NCBI GenBank assembly: GCA_964342155.1
Contig: CAYFEQ010000002.1
Coordinates: forward strand, 61,921 to 125,920
Direction of reading: 5' to 3'
Origin: GCA-2701705 sp964342155
GTDB taxonomy: Bacteria; Pseudomonadota; Gammaproteobacteria; GCA-002705445; GCA-002716945
Length of the DNA: 64,000 bases
The notes under the pieces were generated by a model that searched no databases, was not told where the DNA came from, and worked only from the letters and a program-made list of their open reading frames with translations. Numbering within the stretch: position 1 is the stretch's first letter; each line of letters starts with the position of its first letter. Both the position numbers and the translations under genes were made by a program. Shown piece by piece: positions 43,769-52,562 of this stretch.

Positions 43769-45293
43769 AGCTTAAAAATAATTTATATGCGTTATTGTTA
43801 GTTTCTTCTGAAAACTCATAATTGAGACTATTTAGATGTCTTAGAAGAGTTGGTTTTTCTCGATTACTAATTTGCAGACCAACAAGCACTCTTCCAAATG
43901 CTGCCCCATGATTTCTATAATGAAAGAGACTGATATTCCATCTGCTACCAATAGCATCCAAAAAACTATTTAAGGCACCAGGCTTTTCTGGGAAAATAAA
44001 CCTGAAGATCTTTTCATTTCTAATAGATTTAGAAACACCACCAACCATGTATCTAATATGAAGTTTAGCCATTTCATTATGAGTCAAATCAATGACTTTA
44101 AAATTTTTCTTTTTCAAAGAATTCATAACAAGCTTCTTCTCAGAAATTCCATTATTTAATTTTATCCCAGCAAATACCTGAGCTTGACTATCATCAGAAT
44201 ATCTATAATTAAATTCTGTTATTGATCTCTTCCCTATTGTCGAACAAAACTTTTTGAAACTACCAGGTATTTCAGGAATTGTGACTCCTATAAGCATCTC
44301 ATTCAATTCTCCAGTATCTGATCTTTCTGAGACGTGTCTAAGTCTATCAAAATTCATATTTGCGCCACAAAAAATTGAAACAATTGTTTTGTTCCCAATT
44401 TTTTTTTGCTTAATGTACTTCTTTATACCAGCAATAGATAATGCTCCTGCTGGCTCAGCAATAGTACGCGTTTCTTCATACAAATCTTTTATGCCAGAAC
44501 AGATTTCATCTGTTGAAACCAGAATTGAGCCATCTACTAAGTCTTTAGTTAGCTTGAATGTCTTTTCGCCTATTTGTTTTACAGCTACACCATCAGCAAA
44601 AATCCCAACGTTCTTGAGTTTAACTCTTTTTCTTGCATTGAATGCCTGATGAAAGCAATCAGAATCGTCTGGTTCAACGGCTATAATTTTTGTTTTTGGA
44701 CTAACTTTTTTTATAAAAACAGCAATCCCCGCTAAAAGGCCTCCCCCACCTACTGGCACAAATATGTAATCTGGTTTGGATTGGATTTGATTCATTATTT
44801 CCACAGCAATAGTTCCTTGTCCAGCTATAACATCTAAATCATCATAGGGATGTATGAATTCTGTTTGTGAAGATTTTGATTTTTTGAGTGCATATTCATA
44901 AGCATCATCATATGAGTCGCCATATAGAACTACCTCAGCTTTTAAATTTTTTACAGCTTCAATCTTAATTTCTGGTGTGGATTTTGGCATAACAATACAA
45001 GCCTTTATTGCTAATTTTTTAGCTGCAAGAGCTACTCCTTGAGCATGATTACCTGCTGATGCAGCAACTAATTTTTTAATTTTCTTATGGCTTATGAGTT
45101 TGGCGATTTTATTATATGCGCCTCTTAATTTAAAAGAAAAAACTGGCTGGAGGTCTTCTCGTTTGATGAAGATTTTATTTTTTAATCGTTTTGATAAATT
45201 TTTGGCAAATTCTAACGGGCTTTTAATAGCAACATCATAGACTTCTGCTTCCATAATTTTCTTAAAACATATGTTCTTGTAGCTTTCTTTCAT
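43767..45293 (-). CDS. ilvA: Threonine dehydratase, biosynthetic
   Basis: A 508-residue PLP enzyme converting threonine to 2-oxobutyrate for isoleucine. Near the start IFIKREDLQPVFSFKLRGAY carries the PLP lysine; AASAGNHAQGVALAA and PVGGGGLLAGIA (phosphate loop) follow. Two regulatory ACT-like segments occupy the last 160 residues, as in the isoleucine-inhibited enzyme. An upstream in-frame start at 45356 would overlap rpiA; ATG at 45293 follows TAGAGA and fits the family N-terminus. It is divergent from rpiA. Confidence 0.94.
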   Translation of the reverse strand: MKESYKNICFKKIMEAEVYDVAIKSPLEFAKNLSKRLKNKIFIKREDLQPVFSFKLRGAYNKIAKLISHKKIKKLVAASAGNHAQGVALAAKKLAIKACIVMPKSTPEIKIEAVKNLKAEVVLYGDSYDDAYEYALKKSKSSQTEFIHPYDDLDVIAGQGTIAVEIMNQIQSKPDYIFVPVGGGGLLAGIAVFIKKVSPKTKIIAVEPDDSDCFHQAFNARKRVKLKNVGIFADGVAVKQIGEKTFKLTKDLVDGSILVSTDEICSGIKDLYEETRTIAEPAGALSIAGIKKYIKQKKIGNKTIVSIFCGANMNFDRLRHVSERSDTGELNEMLIGVTIPEIPGSFKKFCSTIGKRSITEFNYRYSDDSQAQVFAGIKLNNGISEKKLVMNSLKKKNFKVIDLTHNEMAKLHIRYMVGGVSKSIRNEKIFRFIFPEKPGALNSFLDAIGSRWNISLFHYRNHGAAFGRVLVGLQISNREKPTLLRHLNSLNYEFSEETNNNAYKLFLS

Positions 45294-45354
45294 TATCTCT
45301 AATTTATTTAATGTATAATATATTAATACAAAACTATGTAAATTTCTCACATTC

Positions 45355-46014
45355 ATGAATCAAGATGAAAAAAAACGAAAAGTTGCTGAGGCCTCTCTTG
45401 AATATATAGAGTCGGGACATGTTATTGGAATCGGTACTGGTAGTACAGTAAATTGTCTTATAGACCTAATGGAAAAAATAAAATCAAAGATTGATGGTGC
45501 TGTTTCAAGTTCTGAAAAGACAACAAAATTATTGTTAGAAAAGAACATTAGAGTCCTAGAACTTAATGAAGTTGGTAAATTGCCTATTTACATAGATGGA
45601 GCAGATGAGTCTAATAAATACCGTCAATTGATTAAAGGTGGTGGTGGAGCATTAACTAGAGAAAAGATTGTTGCACAAGCGAGTGACAAATTCTTATGTA
45701 TGATTGATGATTCAAAATTAGTTCAAAAATTAGGAAAATTTCCATTACCAGTAGAAGTCATTCAAATGGCTCAAAGCAGAGTAGCCTTAGATTTGGTTAA
45801 AATAGGGGGCAGACCAGTATTAAGAGAAAATTATTTTACAGACAGCCAAAATATAATTTTGGATGTACATAATTTAGAAATTCTAGAACCTATAAAATTG
45901 GAGCAAGATATCAACGATATGCCTGGAGTTGTAACTAATGGTATTTTTGCATTAAGGCCAGCTGATAAATTACTGGTGAGCGGAAATAATGGTATCGAAA
46001 TAATAGAAAATTAA
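45355..46014 (+). CDS. rpiA: Ribose-5-phosphate isomerase A
   Basis: A 219-residue isomerase between ribose-5-phosphate and ribulose-5-phosphate. GIGTGSTVNCLID is the phosphate-binding loop, DGADESN holds catalytic aspartates, and IKGGGGALTREKIVA carries the catalytic glutamate and lysine. Length equals the E. coli enzyme. Divergent from ilvA, an ilvA-rpiA pairing common in Gammaproteobacteria. It overlaps the end of rpsI by four bases. It links to rpe and tkt, also in this window. Confidence 0.96.
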   Translation: MNQDEKKRKVAEASLEYIESGHVIGIGTGSTVNCLIDLMEKIKSKIDGAVSSSEKTTKLLLEKNIRVLELNEVGKLPIYIDGADESNKYRQLIKGGGGALTREKIVAQASDKFLCMIDDSKLVQKLGKFPLPVEVIQMAQSRVALDLVKIGGRPVLRENYFTDSQNIILDVHNLEILEPIKLEQDINDMPGVVTNGIFALRPADKLLVSGNNGIEIIEN

Positions 46015-46397
46015 CGTTTTGAAAATTGAACTGCTTTTCTTGCTTTTCTGAGGCCAACTTTTTTTCTTTCTACCTTACGATCATCTCTGGTTATAAAACC
46101 TTCTCTTCTTAAGATTGGTAATAGATCATTTTGATATTTAACTAATGCTCTGCTAAGTCCATGCACTATAGCGCCAATTTGGCCACTAGGTCCACCACCA
46201 CAAACACTTATTTTCAAATCAACTTTTTTTTCCATTTTAGTCTTTTCTAGTGGCGCTAACATAATAGATCTTAAAGTTTGAGACGGAACAAAATCATCAA
46301 GATTTTTTGCATTTATTAGAATCTCTCCAGTTCCCTCTTTGAGATAGACTCGAGCATTTGATGTTTTTCTTCTTCCTGTTCCGTATGATTTATACAT
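46011..46397 (-). CDS. rpsI: 30S ribosomal protein S9
   Basis: A 128-residue ribosomal protein, a little shorter than E. coli S9 (130). YGTGRRKTSNARVYLK is the start, GGGPSGQIGAIVHGLSRALVKY the central block, and the tail RKKVGLRKARKAVQFSKR is the tRNA-contacting, universally conserved end. It lies one base after rplM and is co-transcribed with it. It reads to within the rpiA 3' end. Confidence 0.97.
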   Translation of the reverse strand: MYKSYGTGRRKTSNARVYLKEGTGEILINAKNLDDFVPSQTLRSIMLAPLEKTKMEKKVDLKISVCGGGPSGQIGAIVHGLSRALVKYQNDLLPILRREGFITRDDRKVERKKVGLRKARKAVQFSKR

Positions 46398-46398
46398 A

Positions 46399-46800
46399 TT
46401 AAATCTCTAAAATTTTTGGTTTTTGTGCATGATGAGAATGATCTTCTTTATTATATATCTTCAGTTTTTTAATCATATTACGGCCTAATGAATTCTTGGG
46501 CAGCATTCCTTTGACAGCATTTTTTATTACGAACGAAGGGTCTTTTTTTAACATATCTCCCAAGTTTGTAGTTTTAAGGTTTCCTATATATCCAGTATGT
46601 TTATGATATTTTTTATCTTCCATTTTATTTCCAGTTACTTTAATGCTCTCAGCATTTACAACTATAATATAATCACCGTTATCTGCATATGGAAGGTATG
46701 TTGGTTTATGTTTACCAGATAATATAGACGCTACCTTAGAAGCCAATCTTCCTAAAACAGCTTTTTTTGCATCAACAATGTACCATTCTTTAGTATTCAT
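46399..46800 (-). CDS. rplM: 50S ribosomal protein L13
   Basis: A 133-residue L13, about ten residues shorter than the E. coli protein because the C-terminus stops earlier. WYIVDAKKAVLGRLASKVASILSGKHKPTY and the block DYIIVVNAESIKVTGNKMEDKKYHKHTGYIG are diagnostic, with GMLPKNSLGRNMIKKLKIY near the end. First gene of the rplM-rpsI pair, which lies beside the coq7 start. A sigma-70-type promoter lies at 46827-46855. Confidence 0.96.
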   Translation of the reverse strand: MNTKEWYIVDAKKAVLGRLASKVASILSGKHKPTYLPYADNGDYIIVVNAESIKVTGNKMEDKKYHKHTGYIGNLKTTNLGDMLKKDPSFVIKNAVKGMLPKNSLGRNMIKKLKIYNKEDHSHHAQKPKILEI

Positions 46801-46826
46801 TTTTCGGTGGATTTACAGTATTTGTG

Positions 46827-46855
46827 ATTTTACTCAAATCATATCAGCTATACAA
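46827..46855 (-). promoter_or_regulatory. Putative sigma-70 promoter of rplM-rpsI
   Basis: On the minus strand TTGTAT (-35, 46850-46855) and TAAAAT (-10, 46827-46832) are separated by 17 bases. Transcription would begin near 46820, about 20 bases before the rplM ATG. Spacing is ideal and both boxes match four to five of six consensus bases. Confidence 0.5.
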
Positions 46856-46912
46856 GAATTTTATTAAAACTTATCTTCCAATTTTTGCCAATTATTAGCT
46901 AGAATATTGTAT

Positions 46913-47548
46913 ATGGATAAAAAAATTTCTCCTTTTGATGCTTTGATTTCTGAACTAGAATTTGGTTTAGAAATATTATTAAATGATAATAGTAAAAAAA
47001 TAGAGCAATCTAAAATCAAAACCGATCAAAAATTAACTGCCGATGAGATAAAAAAGTCTATACAGAACATTAGAGTTAATCATGTTGGTGAGGTCTGTGC
47101 CCAAGGACTATATAGGGGGCAAGCATATTTTACGAAGGATAAGGATATTCAAAAAAAATTATATTCCATGTGTGCTGAAGAAGAAAACCATCTCAAATTA
47201 TTTAATTTAAGATTAAAAGAACTTAAAGGTCATCAGAGCTTACTGAATCCTATCTGGTATACTGCTTCTTTTTTTCTTGGCGCATATGCAGGGATTAATG
47301 AAAAAAGTTGGAAAATGGGTTTTGTTGAAGAAACTGAAAAACAGGTAAAAAAACATTTAGATGAATACATTAGCCTTCTTCCAAAAAAAGATACTAGAAG
47401 TATTGCTATCTTGAAAGATGTTGCAAAAGATGAAGAGAAGCATTGCCAAACTGCTCAATCTCTTGGATCCGTTGAGTTACCAGAGTCAACAAAGCTGATG
47501 ATGGACAATTTTTCTCGAATTATGAAAAAAATTAGTTACTATTTTTAA
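46913..47548 (+). CDS. coq7: 2-polyprenyl-3-methyl-6-methoxy-1,4-benzoquinone hydroxylase Coq7
   Basis: A 211-residue diiron monooxygenase of the Coq7 family, which performs the ring C6 hydroxylation that UbiF does in E. coli. Four-helix ligands are visible: IRVNHVGEVCAQGLY (Glu), CAEEENHLKLF (Glu-x2-His), FVEETEKQV (Glu) and AKDEEKHCQTA (Glu-x2-His). The first 40 residues are an extension. ATG at 46913 is preferred to the in-frame TTG at 46907. It stands alone, divergent from rplM and convergent with the class 1A speD. Confidence 0.94.
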   Translation: MDKKISPFDALISELEFGLEILLNDNSKKIEQSKIKTDQKLTADEIKKSIQNIRVNHVGEVCAQGLYRGQAYFTKDKDIQKKLYSMCAEEENHLKLFNLRLKELKGHQSLLNPIWYTASFFLGAYAGINEKSWKMGFVEETEKQVKKHLDEYISLLPKKDTRSIAILKDVAKDEEKHCQTAQSLGSVELPESTKLMMDNFSRIMKKISYYF

Positions 47549-47561
47549 TTATTATATAATT

Positions 47562-48305
47562 CTATTTCAAAAAAGATTCTCTATAAGTATTATTCAGACA
47601 ACCTAATAATTTCTTAAGAATATTAATTGGAATTTGTAAATCTAGATTACGTAGCCTTGTTTCAATTAAATCTTTGTTCATTATAAGAACATTTTGTTGA
47701 TAATTGTAATCTTCAATTTTATTTGTTGAAGTATATTGATTTCCAAATGCTTCTCTAAAAATATCATTTGTGAGAATATGATTCTTATTTGTAGTTTGTG
47801 TGTGATCCTGCATGAGAACTGCCCCTCTTCGGAAGTAGTCTATTCCTATTAGATGTGGATTTAAAAGTTTTTTCTGTGTAGGGATATTAGATGAGCCACC
47901 AAATATTTCAGGGAGAGAAAGAAAAATATTTTCATCAGTACACGAACAGATATGTAATTCAAACCTTATTACAAAAAAATTTTCTAATTTATCTTCTAAA
48001 TATGTATGGAAAGTAATGTGACTTTCTTTTAGATGAATAGCCCCAGTATTATAATTTTCTACATCTGCTCCAACTAAAAAAGAGCCACTATCTCCAAAAG
48101 GCTCGAAAACATGCTTAGATTCATTCAAAATCTCTACTTTTATAGATTTAGCAATTTTTCGAGATAAATCTAGAAGATTATTAATTTTATAAGATTCTGA
48201 GATCCTTTTTAAAGTATCATTAATTTTAGTAGAGTCTCTATAATAAAAACCCTCGAAAGTATTAATGATTAATGTATGGCTTACATTATTAATTTTATCA
48301 AACAT
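47562..48305 (-). CDS. speD: S-adenosylmethionine decarboxylase, E. coli (class 1A) type
   Basis: A 247-residue SpeD of the long type. HLKESHITFHTYLE matches the E. coli block HLDKSHICVHTYPE, with Ser95 the pyruvoyl precursor after Glu94, His100 the processing residue and a cysteine in HICSCTDE as the catalytic acid. It would make decarboxylated AdoMet, the aminopropyl donor for spermidine. It is shorter than the E. coli enzyme (264) and the C-terminal half is divergent. It follows the VOC gene (overlap eight bases) at the end of the rpe-trp run. This is the better candidate for the true AdoMet decarboxylase here. Confidence 0.85.
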   Translation of the reverse strand: MFDKINNVSHTLIINTFEGFYYRDSTKINDTLKRISESYKINNLLDLSRKIAKSIKVEILNESKHVFEPFGDSGSFLVGADVENYNTGAIHLKESHITFHTYLEDKLENFFVIRFELHICSCTDENIFLSLPEIFGGSSNIPTQKKLLNPHLIGIDYFRRGAVLMQDHTQTTNKNHILTNDIFREAFGNQYTSTNKIEDYNYQQNVLIMNKDLIETRLRNLDLQIPINILKKLLGCLNNTYRESFLK

Positions 48306-48690
48306 GCTTAGATATAGATGGATGCCAAATTATTTGTATAATATTATCATCAGGATCATAGCAATAAAAACTCCTAGACCCGTCTCTGTGATCTTTGATA
48401 TCTTTAAAAATTTTAATATTTTTAGATTTGATAAGTTCATGCCATTTATCAACCTCATCTTTATCTCTCAACATGATCCCAAAATGGTCAAGTTTATTTT
48501 GATTAGTATTACCTCTAATATTTTGATCAAAATGTAATGCTAAATTATCCTGTCCATTGGTTAGATAAACATTCTCGTCATCAGGTTTCCAATCAATTTT
48601 CATTCCAAGAATGTTTGTATAGAAATCTAAACATTCTTCAAATTTTTGGACTTTAATTGCTATATGTCTTATTCCCAAGGTCTCTTTCAT
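48298..48690 (-). CDS. VOC-superfamily (glyoxalase-like) protein
   Basis: A 130-residue two-module vicinal-oxygen-chelate protein. GIRHIAIKVQKFEECLDFYTNILGM starts module one and LDHFGIMLRDKDEVDKW module two, with CYDPDDNIIQIIWHP near the end. The metal ligand histidines are visible (HIAI and DHFG), but the terminal glutamate usually seen in DPxGNxIE is Gln here, so metal-dependent catalysis is uncertain. Substrate unknown. It lies between trpC (two bases) and speD (overlapping). Confidence 0.82.
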   Translation of the reverse strand: MKETLGIRHIAIKVQKFEECLDFYTNILGMKIDWKPDDENVYLTNGQDNLALHFDQNIRGNTNQNKLDHFGIMLRDKDEVDKWHELIKSKNIKIFKDIKDHRDGSRSFYCYDPDDNIIQIIWHPSISKHV

Positions 48691-48692
48691 AG

Positions 48693-49475
48693 TTATTTTA
48701 TTAATTCCTTTAATTCTTTTTCTCTGTTGTTTGATATAATTAATTTTTCTCCAATAAGGAATGTTTTTATTCCAAATTCTTTCAAAGTTCTAATATCTTT
48801 TTTATTCATTATGCCGCTCTCACTTACTAAAGTAATATCTTTATCTTTCACTAAATTGCACAAATCTATACTTGTTTGAATTGAAACATTAAATGTTCTC
48901 AAATCTCTATTATTAATACCAATTAACTTACAACTATTTTCTAAGGCTATATTAAGTTCATTTTCATCATGAACCTCTACTAAAACATCAAGCCCAAGAT
49001 TTTTACTCATTTGATATAGGTCCCTGAATTTCTTCTCTTTAAGAGCGGCAATAATTAATAATATACAATCTGCACCATGGGCGTCAGACTCTATAATTTG
49101 AATTTCATCTATAATAAAATCTTTTCTCAATATAGGTAATTGTGTATATTTTTTAACACTAATTAAATCCTTAATTGATCCTTTAAAATAATCTTTATCT
49201 GTCAAAACAGATATACAGGCAGCACCTGCGCTTTCATATTGTTGTGCTATTAATTTTAAATCAAGATTTTCTTCTAAATAACCCTTGCTTGGTGAGTGCC
49301 TCTTAATTTCAGCAATAACAGCTATCTCGTCTTCTTTGATTTTCTTTATTATGCTTTTTATAAAACCTCTTTTTTGTATTATTTCAGTATGATTATCTTT
49401 AAGAGACAAGTTCTTCTCTGCATTTTTTAATTCCTTCACTTCTTTTTCTTTATTTTTTAAAATTTCTTCTAGCAT
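48693..49475 (-). CDS. trpC: Indole-3-glycerol phosphate synthase
   Basis: A 260-residue TIM barrel closing the indole ring from CdRP. AEIKRHSPSKGYL is the signature, ISVLTDKDYFKGSIKDL and PILRKDFIIDEIQI carry the catalytic lysine region, and LIGINNRDLRTF and VSESGI finish the phosphate site. Monofunctional, without the TrpF domain of E. coli. It is the last trp gene of trpE-G-D-C. No trpF, trpB or trpA is in the window. Confidence 0.95.
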   Translation of the reverse strand: MLEEILKNKEKEVKELKNAEKNLSLKDNHTEIIQKRGFIKSIIKKIKEDEIAVIAEIKRHSPSKGYLEENLDLKLIAQQYESAGAACISVLTDKDYFKGSIKDLISVKKYTQLPILRKDFIIDEIQIIESDAHGADCILLIIAALKEKKFRDLYQMSKNLGLDVLVEVHDENELNIALENSCKLIGINNRDLRTFNVSIQTSIDLCNLVKDKDITLVSESGIMNKKDIRTLKEFGIKTFLIGEKLIISNNREKELKELIK

Positions 49476-49478
49476 ATT

Positions 49479-50495
49479 TTAAATATTATTTGTAAAAGTT
49501 ATAAATTCTTTAAATTTATTCTTAGCTTTGCCATCTTTAACAGCATCTCTACACGCCATTATTGCTGATTCTAGGCTTTTTTCTGTTCCTGATAAGTATA
49601 AGAGGCTAGCAGCATTTATAATGGAAATGTTTAATGCTGGGCCAATATTATTATTAAATACAGATTCCATCAAAGATAAGCTATCACTGGTATTTGAGGC
49701 CAAAATATCTGACATATTCCCATCCATCAGGTTGTAATCATCTGGATTAATTGTGTAGTAAATTACATCTGAATTATTAATTTCAGCAACGTTTGTTTTA
49801 TTAAAAATACTTATCTCATCAAGCCCATCTTCAGAATGTACAATCATTGCTCGTTTTGCTCCTAGGTTTTTTAAAGTGTCTGCTACGAGCTGTAATTTTT
49901 CCTTTTCATAAACACCTATCAACTGAATTTTTGAATTAGCAGGATTTGTTAATGGGCCAAGTAAATTAAAAATTGTTTTTTCTGGTGCAATTTTTTTTCG
50001 CGATGCAACAACATGTTTCATTGCTTCATGATGTAACGGAGCAAACATAAAACCTATATTGATAGTTTCAATACAAAGCGCTACTTGTTCGGGCGATAAA
50101 TTAATATTCGCACCTGCTTGGGTTAGAACATCTGCACTTCCAGAATTACTAGTTATTGCTTTATTACCATGTTTAGCTATTGGGACATCGCAGGAAGCTG
50201 CTATAAAAGAAGCTGTTGTTGAAATATTGAAGGTTCCTATGCCATCTCCTCCTGTTCCACAATTATCTACAACTTCTCTATTAGTTATAACTTTTTTAGA
50301 TACCTCTCTCATAGATTGGGCGAAACCTGTTAATTCATTTGATGTGATACCTTTGTTATTTAACAAAATTAAGATTTCAGTCAAAACATCTTGTTCAACT
50401 GCACCTTTAAAGACAGATCTCATAAATAATATCGATTCGTCTTGATCAATATCTTGATTTCGTTTTAATTTAGTTATGATTTCTTGCTCAGACAA
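49479..50495 (-). CDS. trpD: Anthranilate phosphoribosyltransferase
   Basis: A 338-residue enzyme linking anthranilate to PRPP. DNCGTGGDGIGTFNISTTASF is the PRPP loop, AKHGNKAITSNSGSADVLTQAGAN the substrate block, FMFAPLHHEAMKHVV and FNLLGPLTNPA the rest of the site. Length is normal. It is separated from trpG by two bases and from trpC by three, so the operon is tight. Confidence 0.96.
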   Translation of the reverse strand: MSEQEIITKLKRNQDIDQDESILFMRSVFKGAVEQDVLTEILILLNNKGITSNELTGFAQSMREVSKKVITNREVVDNCGTGGDGIGTFNISTTASFIAASCDVPIAKHGNKAITSNSGSADVLTQAGANINLSPEQVALCIETINIGFMFAPLHHEAMKHVVASRKKIAPEKTIFNLLGPLTNPANSKIQLIGVYEKEKLQLVADTLKNLGAKRAMIVHSEDGLDEISIFNKTNVAEINNSDVIYYTINPDDYNLMDGNMSDILASNTSDSLSLMESVFNNNIGPALNISIINAASLLYLSGTEKSLESAIMACRDAVKDGKAKNKFKEFITFTNNI

Positions 50496-50497
50496 AC

Positions 50498-51073
50498 TTA
50501 TAACTCCAAAAAATTTTTTAGCAATTGATGTCCAGGTTCTGTAAGTATAGATTCAGGGTGAAATTGAAGACCATATGTAGGATATTTTTTATGTTTAAGC
50601 CCCATTATTTCATCTTCAAGATTTTTATCTTTGCTCCAAGCAATTATTTCTAAACATTCAGGCAGTGTTTTTTTCTCTACCACAAGTGAATGGTATCTTG
50701 TCGCATCAAATGGATTCTTAATTTTCGAAAAAATTTCATTGTCATTGTGAAAAATTTCAGAAGTTTTTCCATGCATAATTAAATTTGCAGTTATTATTCT
50801 CCCATTAAAAGCTTGACCTATACTTTGATGCCCCAAACAAATTCCTAGAATAGGTTTTATTTTATGAAATCTTTTAACTACTTCCACTGAAATCCCTGCT
50901 TCATTTGGAGTGCAAGGTCCTGGTGAAATTACAATTTTTTCAGGATTGATCTTTTCAATTTCAGATATATCTATCATATCATTTCTGTGAACAGTTAATT
51001 CTGCACCAAGCTCCCCAAAGTACTGGACTATGTTATATGTAAATGAATCATAATTATCTATCATTAAAATCAT
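50498..51073 (-). CDS. trpG: Anthranilate synthase component II (glutamine amidotransferase)
   Basis: A 191-residue class I glutamine amidotransferase supplying ammonia to TrpE. It starts MIDNYDSFTYNIVQYF; the catalytic cysteine is in ILGICLGHQSIGQAF; His and Glu are in YGLQFHPESILT. It is not fused to trpD. Such domains can also serve PabB for folate synthesis, and the folate pathway gene is not seen elsewhere in this window. It begins one base after the trpE stop. Confidence 0.95.
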   Translation of the reverse strand: MILMIDNYDSFTYNIVQYFGELGAELTVHRNDMIDISEIEKINPEKIVISPGPCTPNEAGISVEVVKRFHKIKPILGICLGHQSIGQAFNGRIITANLIMHGKTSEIFHNDNEIFSKIKNPFDATRYHSLVVEKKTLPECLEIIAWSKDKNLEDEIMGLKHKKYPTYGLQFHPESILTEPGHQLLKNFLEL

Positions 51074-52540
51074 TTATTTTTCTTCCTGCATATTTAAATA
51101 CGCTTGTAGTACTGCTTTACCTTTATTGATGGTCTCTATCCACTCAGATTCAGGATTCGAATCATTAACTATACCTGCTCCACATTGTATATTTAAGACC
51201 TTATCCTTAATCACACAAGTCCTGATTGCAATCGCTGTATCCATGTTACCATTCCAGCCCAAATAACCAATAGCGCCCGCATAAATACCTCTTTTCAGTG
51301 GTTCTAATTCATAGATAATTTCAATAGCCCTAATCTTAGGAGCCCCACTAACAGTGCCAGCAGGGAAGGTTGCTCTCAAAACATCAATCATGCTTAAGTT
51401 ATTTTCAATTTTTCCAACTACATTCGAAACCATATGCATGACATGCGAATACTTTTCTATAACCCTATTGTCAGTTAATCTAACTGATCCAATTTTTGAA
51501 ACTTTCCCCACATCATTTCGACCAAGATCTATTAGCATCAAGTGTTCTGCATTTTCTTTTGGGTCTAGTTTTAATTCTAGTTCAAATGCATCATCTATTT
51601 TTTTATCAATTCCTCTAGGTCTAGTTCCAGCAATTGGTCTAACTGTAACTATGTCTTCTTCTAATCTAACCAATATTTCAGGAGATGAGCCTATAATAAA
51701 ATAATCTCCAAAATTTAAATAATACATATAAGGAGAAGGGTTAATATTTCTCAACTCTTTATAGAATTCAATTGGTTCCTTTTCAAATGGCATAGACATT
51801 CTTTGTGATAAGACTACTTGCATCGCATCTCCATTGACTATATAGTTTTTTATTTTTTTTACAGCAGAAATAAAATCTTCTTTTTCATAATGATGAGTTA
51901 CAGGATGGTCAGTCTTAGCTGATGATAATTTAGCTTTTTCTTCAGGAACAAATTTATTTAAAATATTTTGTAAATTACGAAGTCTATCTTTTTTTTCTTT
52001 GAAACTGATAATTGTATTATCAGCATACACAACAATATGAATTAAGTTTTTAATTTTATCAAAAATTAAAATTTCTTTAGATATAATAAGTGAAATATCA
52101 GGTGTAGATAAAGAATCTTCTTGTTTTGGCGAACACAATTTGGGCTCTATAAATTGAACAGTGTCAAATCCGAAAAAACCAACTAGTCCACCTTGAAAAT
52201 TTGGTAGTTCTTTGTCATGGAAAACTTTAAACTGGTTATGAAAATCTTCAATCCAATTAATTGGGTTTTCTGTCTTGATATTTTTAATTTTTTTCCCGTT
52301 TTCATATAAACTAATTTCTGTTCCGAAAACATCTAAATAATCACTCGATGGTAAACCAAGAATTGTATATCTGCTCCATTTTTTTCCACCCTCTAATGAT
52401 TCAAAAAAATATGATTTAGGTTGATCAGATAAAGATTTATATAGCTCTAGTGGATCAATGTTAGCTAGTGGAATCTGTTTCTTTAATGGTATTAATTTAT
52501 AACCATCTTTAACGTAATTTAAAAATTCTTTTTCTTCCAT
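51074..52540 (-). CDS. trpE: Anthranilate synthase component I
   Basis: A 488-residue chorismate-using enzyme making anthranilate. The N-terminal regulatory part includes SYFFESLEGGKKWSRYTILG, related to the tryptophan feedback site LLES. The catalytic core has the ISPSPYM-like NINPSPYMYYL, ARTRPRG-type IAGTRPRG, HLMLIDLGRNDVGKV and GAPKIRAIEII. The last block before the C-terminus is IQCGAGIVNDSNPESEW. It follows rpe by 22 bases. No leader peptide or attenuator hairpin is seen before it. Confidence 0.95.
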   Translation of the reverse strand: MEEKEFLNYVKDGYKLIPLKKQIPLANIDPLELYKSLSDQPKSYFFESLEGGKKWSRYTILGLPSSDYLDVFGTEISLYENGKKIKNIKTENPINWIEDFHNQFKVFHDKELPNFQGGLVGFFGFDTVQFIEPKLCSPKQEDSLSTPDISLIISKEILIFDKIKNLIHIVVYADNTIISFKEKKDRLRNLQNILNKFVPEEKAKLSSAKTDHPVTHHYEKEDFISAVKKIKNYIVNGDAMQVVLSQRMSMPFEKEPIEFYKELRNINPSPYMYYLNFGDYFIIGSSPEILVRLEEDIVTVRPIAGTRPRGIDKKIDDAFELELKLDPKENAEHLMLIDLGRNDVGKVSKIGSVRLTDNRVIEKYSHVMHMVSNVVGKIENNLSMIDVLRATFPAGTVSGAPKIRAIEIIYELEPLKRGIYAGAIGYLGWNGNMDTAIAIRTCVIKDKVLNIQCGAGIVNDSNPESEWIETINKGKAVLQAYLNMQEEK

Positions 52541-52562
52541 TAGAGCGTCAAATATCTGAGAA

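Noticed and set aside
43767..45356. Longer ilvA reading with 21 extra N-terminal residues
   Set aside because: The extension overlaps the rpiA start, is hydrophobic and unlike any threonine dehydratase; ATG at 45293 fits the family.
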